54,793 nucleotides of DNA from an uncultured Mycoplasmatota bacterium (GCA_946497145.1 CAMMJA010000001.1:85334-140126); one strand, 5' to 3'. Positions 40,110 to 50,793 are shown, counted from the stretch's first letter. Numbers and translations: made by a program. The notes: a model not told the origin generated them from the letters alone.

Positions 40110-40889
40110 ATGAAAACGATAAGAGTACTTATGATAGACGACAATGTCGAACTAGTAAGCATGATTAAGGAGTATTTTAGTGATCACGCTAATATTGAAG
40201 TAACACTTGAGGCAAATGATGGAGAAGAAGGATTAAAACTAATTGAAAATAATCAAAAAGATTACGACGTAGTTTTATTAGATCTCATCATGCCAAAGAA
40301 AGATGGAGTAACAGTTCTAGAAGAATTGAAAGGAAAAGACATCGATAAGAAGATTATTGTATTAACTTCTTATAATGCCCAAGACATGATTAGAAAAGTA
40401 TCAGAACTTGGCATTGACTATTTTATTTTAAAACCATTTGAGTTATCTGATTTAGAAAAGAGAATTCTAGAATGTGCAAGCGATACCAAGTATACCAACA
40501 AGGCAATTGATTTGTACCATAACAATTTGCAAATTTCAATTACTAAGATTTTACATGAATTAGGAGTTCCATCACATATCAAGGGTTATCAATATATAAG
40601 AGAAGGAATTACGGTTCTATACGAAAGACCTGATGTCATCGGTGGAATAACCAAAGAGTTGTATCCTGATATCGCAAGCAAGTTTGATACGACAGTATCC
40701 CGTGTAGAACGCGCCATTAGACATGCGATTGAAGTAAGTTGGAATCGTGGTAATTGGCAGTTGATGGAAGATATCTTCGGACATAGTGTCGATATCGACA
40801 AAGCCAAACCAACCAATTCAGAATTTATTGTAACAGTCGCAGACAAATTACGGCTAGAGTTTCATAAAACTTCAAATGCCAAGCAGTAG
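40110..40889 (+). CDS. spo0A: Sporulation transcription factor Spo0A
   Basis: Receiver domain plus C-terminal DNA-binding helix [19 protein letters not shown]. Confidence 0.96.
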   Translation: MKTIRVLMIDDNVELVSMIKEYFSDHANIEVTLEANDGEEGLKLIENNQKDYDVVLLDLIMPKKDGVTVLEELKGKDIDKKIIVLTSYNAQDMIRKVSELGIDYFILKPFELSDLEKRILECASDTKYTNKAIDLYHNNLQISITKILHELGVPSHIKGYQYIREGITVLYERPDVIGGITKELYPDIASKFDTTVSRVERAIRHAIEVSWNRGNWQLMEDIFGHSVDIDKAKPTNSEFIVTVADKLRLEFHKTSNAKQ

Positions 40890-40978
40890 TACGTTAAGCC
40901 GAGCAGTATGGGCTTTTTATTTTGGTTAAATTTGAATAAAATTGTCTTATTTTGTCGGTTACTTCTTATGTCTAGCAA

Positions 40979-41007
40979 TTGACAAAAAAACAAGAACATA
41001 TTATACT
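40979..41007 (+). promoter_or_regulatory. Predicted sigma-A promoter
   Basis: TTGACA (40979) - 17 nt - TATACT (41002), upstream of ATPase ORF. Confidence 0.6.
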
Positions 41008-41040
41008 TAATTTGTAAAATATGTAAGGAGGTATCAATTT

Positions 41041-42312
41041 ATGGAACGAAAAATCAATAGTTTTTTGCACAAATGGAAACGGGATATTATTCGTAAGCCA
41101 CTGTTGATCTATGGACCCAAGCAAATTGGAAAAACCTATACTGCCTTAGCATTCGGAAAAGAAGAATATAAAAATGTTGCCTATTTTAATACGGATAACA
41201 ACAAAGAATTGTTAGAGATTCTAAAAAAAGAAAAACAACTTGATCGAATCATTATGAAAATGTCGTTGTTGAGTGGAGAAAGTATATTTAAAAATGATAC
41301 GTTGATCATACTAGATAATGTCAATGACATTGAAGTTGTCAAAACAATTAAACTTTTTGGTAGTGAAAGAAATGATTATCATATTATTTTAATTACTTCA
41401 AGAAGAGAAAATTTAACTGTTTTTAAAGGGGAAGAACTGCAATACAAAGGAATGTATGGTATGGATTTTGAAGAGTACCTTTGGGCAATTGATCAAAAAC
41501 AATTGGTAGAATTCATTCAAAACTCTTTTAAAAACGGCAAAACGATGCCATTTCACAATGTGGCGATGGATTATTTTTATAATTATTTAGAAACCGGAGG
41601 ACTTCCTGAAGTAGTTTTTAATAGTATACAAAAAGAAAAAGATGCTTATCTTGATATGATTAAAAACAAAATATTAGATACGTATCAAAAAGAAATGAGT
41701 CATAACACAAATTTAATCGATATTCCAAGATCGATTGAAGTGTTACAAAGTATTCCTTATCAATTGAAGAAAGAAAATAAAAAGTTTCAATATGGTTTAA
41801 TGGGATATGGAAAACGAGCCAAAGAATACGATAGTGCGATTGATTTTTTGGTAAACAATCAATTGGCTTATCGTAGTTATAAAATTATGATGGTAAAATC
41901 ACCATTAAGTAGTTGTAAAGAAAAAGATAGTTTTAAATTGTATTTAAATGATGATGGTATGTTGTTTTTTATGATGCACAGCAATTCAAAACAATTATTT
42001 TTGGACAACAAATTAAAAACGGCGTTGTACGAAAATCATATTGCCAAAAATTTAGTAGAGGCGGGCTATCCAATCTATTATTATCAATCAGAAGGAAAAG
42101 CGGAAGTAAGTTTTGTCATTCAAAATAGAATGGGGCAAGTGATTCCGATTGAACTGGTCAATAAAGATGTTTCTAAATCAAAGTCGTTATCGTTATTTAT
42201 GAAGAAGTTTACGGTAAAGGAAGCCATTCGTGTAACAGAAGATAACTTTGCAATAAAAAAAGGAGTTCGTTATATTCCAATTTATGCGATGTTTTGTATG
42301 AAGGAGGGTTAA
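41041..42312 (+). CDS. AAA ATPase with DUF4143-like C-terminal domain
   Basis: YGPKQIGKTYTALAFGKEEYKNVAYFN P-loop; LIILDNVNDIE Walker B-like; C-terminal restriction-nuclease-like region LYENHIAKNLVEAGYPIYYYQSEGKAEVSFVI. Confidence 0.8.
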   Translation: MERKINSFLHKWKRDIIRKPLLIYGPKQIGKTYTALAFGKEEYKNVAYFNTDNNKELLEILKKEKQLDRIIMKMSLLSGESIFKNDTLIILDNVNDIEVVKTIKLFGSERNDYHIILITSRRENLTVFKGEELQYKGMYGMDFEEYLWAIDQKQLVEFIQNSFKNGKTMPFHNVAMDYFYNYLETGGLPEVVFNSIQKEKDAYLDMIKNKILDTYQKEMSHNTNLIDIPRSIEVLQSIPYQLKKENKKFQYGLMGYGKRAKEYDSAIDFLVNNQLAYRSYKIMMVKSPLSSCKEKDSFKLYLNDDGMLFFMMHSNSKQLFLDNKLKTALYENHIAKNLVEAGYPIYYYQSEGKAEVSFVIQNRMGQVIPIELVNKDVSKSKSLSLFMKKFTVKEAIRVTEDNFAIKKGVRYIPIYAMFCMKEG

Positions 42313-43817
42313 TGATGAAACCGATTGTACTAGCCATTTTAGATGGGTTTGGCTATCGTGAAGAAAAAAAGGGAAATGCCATTGCTGCGGCTAAAAAGCC
42401 GAACATTGATTCTTTGTGGCAAGAATATCCACATAGTTTATTAGAAGCCAGTGGGGAATCAGTTGGACTTCCTAGTGGTCAAATGGGAAACAGTGAAGTA
42501 GGCCACTTGAATATTGGTGCTGGAAGAATTGTCTATCAACCATTACAGTTAATCAATAAAAGTATTCAAGACCGAACTTTCTTTGAAAATGAGCAGTTTT
42601 TAAAATTGATTCATTCTGTAAAAGAAAAGGGATCAAAACTACATCTTTTAGGGTTACTTTCTGATGGCGGCATTCATTCCCATATCAATCATTTTTATGC
42701 CTTATTAGAATTAGCCAAACAAGAGGGACTAGAAGAAGTATATGTACATGCTTTTCTGGATGGTAGAGATACTTTACCAAATGTAGCCATTACTTATTTA
42801 AATGCGTTAAGTAAGAAAATGCAAGAACTTGGAGTAGGTAAGATTGTAGATATTTCAGGAAGATACTATTCCATGGATCGAGAAAGAATGTGGAATTTAA
42901 CAGAACAGTATTACAACGTGTTGGTAAGAGGTATGGGACCTAGTATTACAGACTATCATAGTTATATTCAAGACAGTTACCAAAAGGGAATTTATGATGA
43001 ATTTATCGTACCTGCTTTATTATCGAAAGATGGTTTGGTAGAAAATGAAGATGGATTAATTTTTGTGAATTTTAGACCAGATCGTGCTACTCAGTTGTTT
43101 ACGGCTTTGACCAATCCAGAATTTAAAGAATTTAAAGCAGATACATTAAATATAAAAGTAGTTACGATGATGCCAGTAGAACATACAGTAATATCAACTC
43201 CTGCCTTCATCATGCCGAAATTAGATTGTACCTTAGGAATGTATTTAGCAGAAAAAAACTATAAAGTGTTGCGTATTGCTGAAGCAAGCAAATATCCGCA
43301 TGTTACCTACTTTTTTGATGGTGGGTTAGAGTTAGAATTAAAAGGTACAGACAAAATCATTGTTCCTAGAAAAGATGTAGCGACCTATGATTTATATCCA
43401 GCAATGTCTAGTTATGAAGTAACAGATCAATTGTTGGAAGTAATCAATCAGTATGATGTTGTGATATTAAACTTTGCTAACTGTGATATGGTGGGACATA
43501 CGGGGAATTTTGAGGCAACCGTAAAGGCGGTAGAAGCAGTAGATGAAAATGTTGGTAGAATTAAGAAAAAAGTAGATGAATTAGGAGGTTTATTGATCGT
43601 AACTGCTGATCATGGTAATGCAGAGTACATGGAGAGTGAAGAAGGTGAAATTATCACGAGTCATACTTGCAATTTAGTACCATTTATTGTTTGTAACAAA
43701 GATTATCAAGTAAAAAATGGAAAACTAGGTGATATTGCACCTACTATTTTGCAAATCATGAACGAAGATATCCCAGATGAAATGACAGGGAATGTCTTAA
43801 TAAAATGTGACAAATAG
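42312..43817 (+). CDS. gpmI: 2,3-bisphosphoglycerate-independent phosphoglycerate mutase
   Basis: VLAILDGFGYREEKKGNAI, PSGQMGNSEVGHLNIGAGRIVYQPL, NFANCDMVGHTGN, TADHGNAE. Confidence 0.98.
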   Translation: MMKPIVLAILDGFGYREEKKGNAIAAAKKPNIDSLWQEYPHSLLEASGESVGLPSGQMGNSEVGHLNIGAGRIVYQPLQLINKSIQDRTFFENEQFLKLIHSVKEKGSKLHLLGLLSDGGIHSHINHFYALLELAKQEGLEEVYVHAFLDGRDTLPNVAITYLNALSKKMQELGVGKIVDISGRYYSMDRERMWNLTEQYYNVLVRGMGPSITDYHSYIQDSYQKGIYDEFIVPALLSKDGLVENEDGLIFVNFRPDRATQLFTALTNPEFKEFKADTLNIKVVTMMPVEHTVISTPAFIMPKLDCTLGMYLAEKNYKVLRIAEASKYPHVTYFFDGGLELELKGTDKIIVPRKDVATYDLYPAMSSYEVTDQLLEVINQYDVVILNFANCDMVGHTGNFEATVKAVEAVDENVGRIKKKVDELGGLLIVTADHGNAEYMESEEGEIITSHTCNLVPFIVCNKDYQVKNGKLGDIAPTILQIMNEDIPDEMTGNVLIKCDK

Positions 43818-43878
43818 TCTGTGATTTATTGACATAAAGACAAAACTAAATATAAGGATAGGAAAGGAAAAGAAAGAT

Positions 43879-44733
43879 ATGAAACGGAAAAAATGGGTAA
43901 AATGCGGACTTCTTACTTTAATGATAATCGGTTTATCTCCGTTGCATGTATTTGCTGCTCTTGGACATGTTCGAGTATCTGTAACGATGACTTGTGATAA
44001 ATTAAAGTTACAAGCAGGAGAAACAGCAACTTGTGGAGTATCGATATCTTCAGAGTCGGTATCATCTTCAAGTAGCAATTTTTCAGCCATTCATGGTGAA
44101 ATTATTGCAAGCGATGGGCTCGAAATAGAAACTATTGCTTCAGCCGATAATAATTATACACTTACAAGTGATGGAAGTAAATTTGTTTTAAAAGCAAATG
44201 ATCCAATTACTGTTGTCAATCAGGAATTAATGGAAGTAAAGATTACTGCTAGACAAGATACAAAAGTAGAAAAAGCAAATGTGCAAATAAAAGCAACACT
44301 AGAATGCACCGATTGGATCAAAGGTGATTTAACCAAAGACGGAGTTGTCAATGGCGGAGATTCTGCGGCAGCGTCTAAAATTATAGGGGAAGCAGCAGGT
44401 GGAAGCGAGCCAACTGAAGAAGAACTTTTGCTTGGCGATATGACCGGTGATGGTGCTATTACGATTGAAGATGTCAATGAAATTGATAGAGAAGCGGCAC
44501 GTGAAGCACAAGGAAATATGTCTGGTAGAGAGTATGTGTGCTTTACTATTGATCAAAATAGAGATGGATCGACTAGTACGATTGAATTTGAAGTAACACC
44601 AGCAGAAGAAGTAGTAGATGTACCAGATACTGCTTCAAGTATTCCAGTATGGTATTATGTTGCTGGCGCTGTATTCATGGCATTTGGTGTTTATCTTATC
44701 GTAGAAGCAAGAAGAAAGAATCAAGTACAATAA
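43879..44733 (+). CDS. Membrane-anchored surface protein with cohesin-like region and dockerin repeat pair
   Basis: Signal peptide; beta-rich cohesin-like N-terminal half; GDLTKDGVVNGGDSAAASKIIG and GDMTGDGAITIEDVNEIDREAA EF-hand repeats; VPDTA + TM + KNQVQ tail. Confidence 0.75.
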   Translation: MKRKKWVKCGLLTLMIIGLSPLHVFAALGHVRVSVTMTCDKLKLQAGETATCGVSISSESVSSSSSNFSAIHGEIIASDGLEIETIASADNNYTLTSDGSKFVLKANDPITVVNQELMEVKITARQDTKVEKANVQIKATLECTDWIKGDLTKDGVVNGGDSAAASKIIGEAAGGSEPTEEELLLGDMTGDGAITIEDVNEIDREAAREAQGNMSGREYVCFTIDQNRDGSTSTIEFEVTPAEEVVDVPDTASSIPVWYYVAGAVFMAFGVYLIVEARRKNQVQ

Positions 44734-44758
44734 AAACCACGTATGTGGTTTTTTTCTA
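44731..44758. terminator. Terminator hairpin between convergent genes
   Basis: AAACCAC-GTAT-GTGGTTTTTTT. Confidence 0.7.
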
Positions 44759-45748
44759 TCATATTTTTTGAACACGAAATTTACTCGCTAATATGTTCCG
44801 ATTATCAGGGAAAAAAGAATTGATCGTCCAATAACTAACTCCTCCTAATTGGTACTTTGTTACTAAGTTCAGTTTGGCTTCGATGCTCCTTGCATCTTCA
44901 AACCATACCACGTGTTCTTTTCCATCTTCGGATGTATAATAAAAATAGGGTGATTGGGCAACCTCGTCAAATTGAATGGTTGCTCCTTTTTCTTGTGCTA
45001 GAGTTGCTGCTTGTGTATGGCTCAAACTTCTAGCGGCACTTCCTGGTTCATAAGGAAGAGTCCAATCATACCCATAATTGGGAATTCCCATTAAAATTTT
45101 TTCACTAGGGATGACAGAAACAGCATAATCTAATACTTTTTGTACTTGATTGATCGGGGCAACGGCTTGTGGTGGACCATACGTATATCCCCATTCATAG
45201 GTCATTAATATTACGTGATCTACTGTTTTACCATGAAAGGCGTAGTCGTGTGCTTCGTACAAGGTCCCTTTTTGCTCAGCACTAACTTTAGGAGCAAGAG
45301 CGGTTGTGACGATAAAATTATATGGATGGAACAAAGTCACGGCTTTACTTAAAAAGTTGTTGTATGCTTCTTTATCGCTTGGGAAAATATATTCAAAGTC
45401 AATGTCAATTCCGTAGTATTGTTTCTGCTGCATGATATTCAAGCAAGTATTTAATAAGCGATCTTGAATGCTCTCGTTGTTTAATATGGAATGTGCTAGT
45501 TCACTACTAAAACTACCACTTTCATCGATATTGGTAATTACCATCATGGGCGCTACTGAATTGTTTCTTGCGGTTTGAATGAGAGTATCATCGGAAATAG
45601 TAATAAGGTCTCCAAGTGCAGTCACATGATAACTAAAAATACTAAGATAAGTAAGATAAGGTAACGTCTGTTGTAGTATGTTTGAATCAATGGTTGGATA
45701 AGCGTATCCATTTACTAAAATAGTTGGTTTCATCTGTTGATCATTCAT
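44759..45748 (-). CDS. Glycoside hydrolase family 18 protein (YaaH/spore-cortex type)
   Basis: YYGIDIDFEYI (DxxDxE), ILMTYEWGYTYGPPQAVAP, GIPNYGYDW. Confidence 0.88.
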   Translation of the reverse strand: MNDQQMKPTILVNGYAYPTIDSNILQQTLPYLTYLSIFSYHVTALGDLITISDDTLIQTARNNSVAPMMVITNIDESGSFSSELAHSILNNESIQDRLLNTCLNIMQQKQYYGIDIDFEYIFPSDKEAYNNFLSKAVTLFHPYNFIVTTALAPKVSAEQKGTLYEAHDYAFHGKTVDHVILMTYEWGYTYGPPQAVAPINQVQKVLDYAVSVIPSEKILMGIPNYGYDWTLPYEPGSAARSLSHTQAATLAQEKGATIQFDEVAQSPYFYYTSEDGKEHVVWFEDARSIEAKLNLVTKYQLGGVSYWTINSFFPDNRNILASKFRVQKI

Positions 45749-45857
45749 ATTTTCCTCCTAATCTAGTTATATATATGAAATAAAAAATATTTTCATACAA
45801 AAATTGCTATTTCATTTATAAGACATATGTTCTATAATAGAAACAGAAGGTGGTATT

Positions 45858-47054
45858 TTGGGAAAAGAACGATTGATTTTTCATGTGGATGTCAACAATG
45901 CTTTTTTATCTTGGACAGCGGTTGATTTATTAAAGAATGGTTACAAACAAGATATTCGTAAGATTCCGTCGATCATTGGTGGCGATGAGAAGTTGCGAAA
46001 AGGAATCGTTTTGGCCAAATCACCTGTTGCGAAAAAAATGGGTGTGGTAACAGCCGAAACCATCTATTCGGCTCGTAAAAAGTGTCGTTCTTTGCAAGTG
46101 TTTCCTCCCAAATATCAATTATATAAGGCGCAATCGAATCTACTTCACCAATACTTATCCCAATATACCAACAAAATAGAACGTTATTCTATCGATGAAT
46201 GCTTTTTAGATATGACAGGAACTTCTTTGTTGTATCCAGATCCGATCAAACTTGCTTATCAGATGAAAAAGGAAATCAAAAAGAAATTTGGATTTACGGT
46301 AAATATTGGGATTGGCAACAATAAACTATGTGCCAAGATGGCATCTGACTTTGAAAAGCCCGATCGCGTGCATACGTTGTTTCAATCCGAAATTGAAAGT
46401 AAACTATGGCCTTTACCTGTATCGGATTTGTTGATGGTTGGAAAGCAGTCGGCGAAAGTATTAAAGCAATTAAATATTCATACGATTGGAGATTTGGCAA
46501 GAGCGGATTTAAAGTTATTGAAACGTTATTTTAAATCGCAAGGGGAATTTATGAGACGTTCGGCCAACGGAATAGATGATAGCGAAGTGGAATCGGAGCG
46601 TGGAAAACATAAATGCATTAGTGTGAGTAGAACCCTTCCTTACGATCATTCGGATCCAGTCAAACTGAAAAAAATATTGTTTACGCAAGCAGAAGAAGTG
46701 GGAAGACAATTACGTAAGCAAAAACAATATACCAAAACAATTGCAGTAACTTTCAAAAACAGTCAATTTGAATCGTATTCACATCAAATGAAACTATACA
46801 ATCAAACGAATGTCACCGATGAAATATACAAGACGGCAGTGACATTATTTGATCGTGCTTGGCGACAAGATGACATTCGAAACATTGGCATTCGCTTAAG
46901 TGATTTGGTGTCAGGAAAGGAAAAGCAGATATCGTTGTTCGAAACGGAAAAAGATGAAAAGAGTGATAAGATTCAAGAGGTGCTCGATCAAATCAAAGAT
47001 AAATATGGAAACAATAGTATTATATCGGCTAGTTTGTTGGACAAAGAGAAGTAA
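45858..47054 (+). CDS. Y-family DNA polymerase (DinB/UmuC type)
   Basis: IFHVDVNNAFLSWTAVDLL, ERYSIDECFLDMT, NIGIGNNKLCAKMASDF. Confidence 0.93.
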   Translation: MGKERLIFHVDVNNAFLSWTAVDLLKNGYKQDIRKIPSIIGGDEKLRKGIVLAKSPVAKKMGVVTAETIYSARKKCRSLQVFPPKYQLYKAQSNLLHQYLSQYTNKIERYSIDECFLDMTGTSLLYPDPIKLAYQMKKEIKKKFGFTVNIGIGNNKLCAKMASDFEKPDRVHTLFQSEIESKLWPLPVSDLLMVGKQSAKVLKQLNIHTIGDLARADLKLLKRYFKSQGEFMRRSANGIDDSEVESERGKHKCISVSRTLPYDHSDPVKLKKILFTQAEEVGRQLRKQKQYTKTIAVTFKNSQFESYSHQMKLYNQTNVTDEIYKTAVTLFDRAWRQDDIRNIGIRLSDLVSGKEKQISLFETEKDEKSDKIQEVLDQIKDKYGNNSIISASLLDKEK

Positions 47055-47106
47055 TCCTGTCTCTTTTTTATTGACAAAATACTTGAAAGAAAAATCTAAA
47101 AAATGC

Positions 47107-47136
47107 TTGCAAAGCATATAATACTTATGATATAAT
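47107..47136 (+). promoter_or_regulatory. Predicted promoter of S10 ribosomal operon
   Basis: TTGCAA - 18 nt - TATAAT upstream of rpsJ. Confidence 0.5.
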
Positions 47137-47142
47137 TTTATC

Positions 47143-47259
47143 TGTGTGGCTGCTTAGATGTGCAAGGTTGTCGATACACCGGGTTGAGTTGCCAAATTGT
47201 ATCGGGTTATTTGCGCGGAGCATGTCTATACTAGATATAGGCGAAGGGAGGATATAAAC
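47143..47259 (+). promoter_or_regulatory. Structured 5' leader of rpsJ (candidate autogenous r-protein leader)
   Basis: ~115-nt untranslated stretch with CGATACA/TGTATCG and CTATA-CTAGA-TATAG helices. Confidence 0.45.
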
Positions 47260-47568
47260 ATGTCAAAGGAAAAAGTTCGTATCAGATTAAAAGCATATGA
47301 TCATAGAATACTTGACAATGCTGCCACGAAAATTGTTGAAACAATCAAAAGATCAGGAGGAGAAATTTCTGGACCAGTTCCACTACCAACTGAAATTGAA
47401 AAGTTCACAATTTTAAGAGCGGTACACAAGGATAAAGATTCACGTGAACAATTTGAAATGCGTACACACAAAAGATTGATCGATATCAAAAATCCAAGTA
47501 AGGAAACCATTGAAGCATTGGCACACTTAGATTTGCCAAGTGGTGTTGACATCGAAATTAAATTATAA
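47260..47568 (+). CDS. rpsJ: 30S ribosomal protein S10
   Basis: [40 protein letters not shown]. Confidence 0.98.
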   Translation: MSKEKVRIRLKAYDHRILDNAATKIVETIKRSGGEISGPVPLPTEIEKFTILRAVHKDKDSREQFEMRTHKRLIDIKNPSKETIEALAHLDLPSGVDIEIKL

Positions 47569-47584
47569 TTAGGAGGAAACAAAA

Positions 47585-48349
47585 ATGAAAGGAATCTTAG
47601 GTACAAAAGTTGGAATGACTCAAGTGTTTACTAAAAACGGAAAGTTAATTCCTGTTACGGTAGTATCTGTTGAACCAAACGTTGTAACACAAATTAAGAC
47701 GGTTGAAAAAGATGGATACAATGCCATTCAATTAGGATACCAAACTGTAAGAGAAAAAGTAAGCAACAAACCAAAGATGGGTCATACCAAAAAAGCGGGT
47801 ACAGAACCTAAGCGCTTCTTAAGAGAAATTAGGGGAGTAAATGTTGATGACTATACATTAGGACAAGTAATCAACATCGATATTTTTAGCGAAGGAGAAA
47901 TCGTTGACGTTAGCGGTATCAGCAAAGGAAAGGGTTTCCAAGGTGTGATCAAACGTCACAATCAATCTCGCGGTCCAATGGGACACGGATCACAATATCA
48001 TAGAGGTGTTGGATCTTTAGGTACTATGTTACCAATGCACGTATTAAAAGGTAAAAAATTACCTGGACACATGGGAAATGTAGCAACGACAGTGCAAAAT
48101 CTTGAAGTAATTGCTGTCGATTTAGAAAACAACTGCATTTTAATTAAAGGAAATGTTCCGGGTCCAAAAAATTCATTAGTTATGATTCGTACTTCAGTAA
48201 AAAAGAAAGATCAAAAAAATCAACCAGAAGAATTGATTACTTATGTAGTGGAAGAAGAAGTTCCATTATTAGAAGAAGAACAGACAACTGAAGCAGCAGA
48301 AGAAACAACAGAAACCGAAGAAACATCATCACAAACGGAATCAGAATAA
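47585..48349 (+). CDS. rplC: 50S ribosomal protein L3 with acidic C-terminal extension
   Basis: [34 protein letters not shown]; extra tail [27 protein letters not shown]. Confidence 0.97.
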   Translation: MKGILGTKVGMTQVFTKNGKLIPVTVVSVEPNVVTQIKTVEKDGYNAIQLGYQTVREKVSNKPKMGHTKKAGTEPKRFLREIRGVNVDDYTLGQVINIDIFSEGEIVDVSGISKGKGFQGVIKRHNQSRGPMGHGSQYHRGVGSLGTMLPMHVLKGKKLPGHMGNVATTVQNLEVIAVDLENNCILIKGNVPGPKNSLVMIRTSVKKKDQKNQPEELITYVVEEEVPLLEEEQTTEAAEETTETEETSSQTESE

Positions 48350-48393
48350 GAAAAGATAAATGAAAATGAATGTGATGAAAGGAGGAATCGAGA

Positions 48394-49020
48394 ATGGGAA
48401 AAGTAAATGTTTTGAACCTTAATGGGGAAAAAATAAAAGACATCAAACTAAATGAATCAATATTTGGTATTACACCAAATGATAAAGTGTTATACAATGC
48501 GATCATCTTGACCAGAGCATCGCTAAGACAAGGAACACATAAAACAAAAAATCGTGCAGAAGTATCAGGTGGTGGCCGTAAGCCATGGAGACAAAAAGGA
48601 ACAGGACACGCACGTCAAGGATCTATCCGTGCCGTTCAATGGGTAGGTGGAGGAAATTATGGAACTCCAGTACCTCGTGACTATAGCAAAAAAATGAATC
48701 GTAAGGAACGTCGTTTGGCACTAAAATCTGCTTTGACTCACAAACAAGAAGAAAATGCCATCATCGTTTTAGATGAATTGACTTTTGCAACACCAAAAAC
48801 AAAAGAAATGGTAAAATTATTAACTACATTAAAAATTGCCGATAAAAAAGTGTTGATCGTGGTAAAAGAATTTGACGAAAACGTTGTTTTATCATCTCGC
48901 AATTTAGGAAATGTTGCCATTATGGAAACAAGCGAAGTAAACGTATTAGATTTGGTTACTGCTGATTATGTAGTAATGACCACGGATGCATTAGAAAAAT
49001 TAGAGGAGGTGCTTAGTTAA
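48394..49020 (+). CDS. rplD: 50S ribosomal protein L4
   Basis: [29 protein letters not shown]. Confidence 0.98.
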   Translation: MGKVNVLNLNGEKIKDIKLNESIFGITPNDKVLYNAIILTRASLRQGTHKTKNRAEVSGGGRKPWRQKGTGHARQGSIRAVQWVGGGNYGTPVPRDYSKKMNRKERRLALKSALTHKQEENAIIVLDELTFATPKTKEMVKLLTTLKIADKKVLIVVKEFDENVVLSSRNLGNVAIMETSEVNVLDLVTADYVVMTTDALEKLEEVLS

Positions 49021-49304
49021 TGGATACCAAATATTTAGAAATCATCAAAGCACCAGTGATTACTGAAAAATCTGGAAACATTACCCAAAATGAAGGGAAA
49101 TATGTTTTTAAAGTAGATGCTAGAGCCAACAAAACAGAAATTAAACTAGCAATCGAAAAAATCTTCAATGTAAAAGTAGAAGAAGTTCGTACAATTAATG
49201 TAAAACCAAAAAAAAGAAGAGTTGGTCGTTATACTGGTTTAACAAACCGCACGAAAAAAGCGATTGTTACACTAAAAGAAGGCCAAACCATTGATCTTGG
49301 TTAG
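49020..49304 (+). CDS. rplW: 50S ribosomal protein L23
   Basis: [11 protein letters not shown]...[26 protein letters not shown]. Confidence 0.97.
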   Translation: MDTKYLEIIKAPVITEKSGNITQNEGKYVFKVDARANKTEIKLAIEKIFNVKVEEVRTINVKPKKRRVGRYTGLTNRTKKAIVTLKEGQTIDLG

Positions 49305-49318
49305 AAGGAGGGTTAAAG

Positions 49319-50149
49319 ATGGCAATTAGAAATTATAAACCTACTACACCAGGACGTAGAAAGATGAGTACGTTAGTAAACGAAGAGATTACCAAGACTA
49401 CTCCTGAAAAGAAACTTGTAGTTCGTTTAAAGAAAAACGGTGGACGTAACAATCAAGGAAAGACGACAGTAAGACATCAAGGTGGTGGCGCTAAAAGAAA
49501 ATATCGTATCATTGATTTTAAAAGAAATAAATTCGATATTCCAGGAACTGTTGCAAGCATTGAATACGATCCAAATAGAACAGCAAACATTGCACTTATC
49601 AATTATCGTGATGGAGAAAAACGTTATATCATTGCTCCAAAGGGATTAAAAGTTGGTATGGAAATCATGGCAAGTGAAAATGCTGATATCAAAGTAGGAA
49701 ACGCTCTACCAATCATGAATATTCCAGTTGGTACTATGATTCATAACATCGAACTTCGCCCAGGAAAAGGTGGAGAACTAGCAAGAAGTGCTGGCGCTTC
49801 TGCTCAAATCTTAGGACGTGAAAACAATTATGTTATGATTCGTTTGTCAAGTGGTGAACAAAGAAAAATATTAGGAACTTGTATGGCTACCGTTGGTGAG
49901 GTAGGAAACGAAGATTCTGAATTAGTAAAATTAGGAAAAGCAGGAAGAAGTCGTCATATGGGAATTCGTCCAACAGTACGTGGATCTGTTATGAATCCAA
50001 ATGATCACCCACATGGTGGTGGAGAAGGACGTGCACCAATTGGCCGTAAAGGTCCCGTTACACCTTGGGGTAAACCTGCACTTGGATATAAGACACGTGG
50101 TAAAAAGTCAAGTGACAAATTTATCGTACGTCGTCGCAATAGTAAATAA
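49319..50149 (+). CDS. rplB: 50S ribosomal protein L2
   Basis: [15 protein letters not shown], [20 protein letters not shown] motif. Confidence 0.98.
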   Translation: MAIRNYKPTTPGRRKMSTLVNEEITKTTPEKKLVVRLKKNGGRNNQGKTTVRHQGGGAKRKYRIIDFKRNKFDIPGTVASIEYDPNRTANIALINYRDGEKRYIIAPKGLKVGMEIMASENADIKVGNALPIMNIPVGTMIHNIELRPGKGGELARSAGASAQILGRENNYVMIRLSSGEQRKILGTCMATVGEVGNEDSELVKLGKAGRSRHMGIRPTVRGSVMNPNDHPHGGGEGRAPIGRKGPVTPWGKPALGYKTRGKKSSDKFIVRRRNSK

Positions 50150-50166
50150 GGAAAGGATGATTTTAA

Positions 50167-50436
50167 ATGGCTAGAAGTTTAAAAAAAGGACCTTACGTAT
50201 TTGATCGTTTGTTGAATAAAGTAAGAGAATTAAACAATTCTGGAAAAAAAGAAGTAATTAAAACATGGTCACGCCGTTCAACAATTTATCCTGATTTTAT
50301 TGGACATACATTTGCGGTTCACAACGGGAAAGAATTCATACCAGTTTATGTTACCGAAGATATGGTTGGACATAAATTAGGTGAATTCGCCTTAACGCGC
50401 AAATTCGGCGGACATGGTTCTGATAAGAAAAAGTAA
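50167..50436 (+). CDS. rpsS: 30S ribosomal protein S19
   Basis: [16 protein letters not shown]...[29 protein letters not shown]. Confidence 0.98.
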   Translation: MARSLKKGPYVFDRLLNKVRELNNSGKKEVIKTWSRRSTIYPDFIGHTFAVHNGKEFIPVYVTEDMVGHKLGEFALTRKFGGHGSDKKK

Positions 50437-50460
50437 AATTAAGGACTAGGAGGGAAAAAT

Positions 50461-50793
50461 ATGGAAGCAAGAGCAATTGCGAAGACCTTACGTGTATCTC
50501 CAATCAAAACAAGATTAGTCGTTGATTTGATTCGTGGAAAAAAGGTAAGTGAAGCATTGACCATATTAAATAATATCAACCAAAAACCAGCACGTCTTAC
50601 CAAAAAAGTATTAGATTCTGCTATTGCCAATGCCGTAAACAACAACGGTGCTGATGCAAATGAACTATACATCAAAGAAGCAAGAGTAGATGCTGGTCCT
50701 GTTATGAAGCGTATCATGTTCGATTCACGCAGTCATATCGGGCACAAAGATAGAAGAACTAGTCACATTGTAATTGTTGTGGCTACAAAATAA
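50461..50793 (+). CDS. rplV: 50S ribosomal protein L22
   Basis: RVSPIKTRLVVDLIRGKKVSEAL...RDRRTSHI-like. Confidence 0.98.
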   Translation: MEARAIAKTLRVSPIKTRLVVDLIRGKKVSEALTILNNINQKPARLTKKVLDSAIANAVNNNGADANELYIKEARVDAGPVMKRIMFDSRSHIGHKDRRTSHIVIVVATK

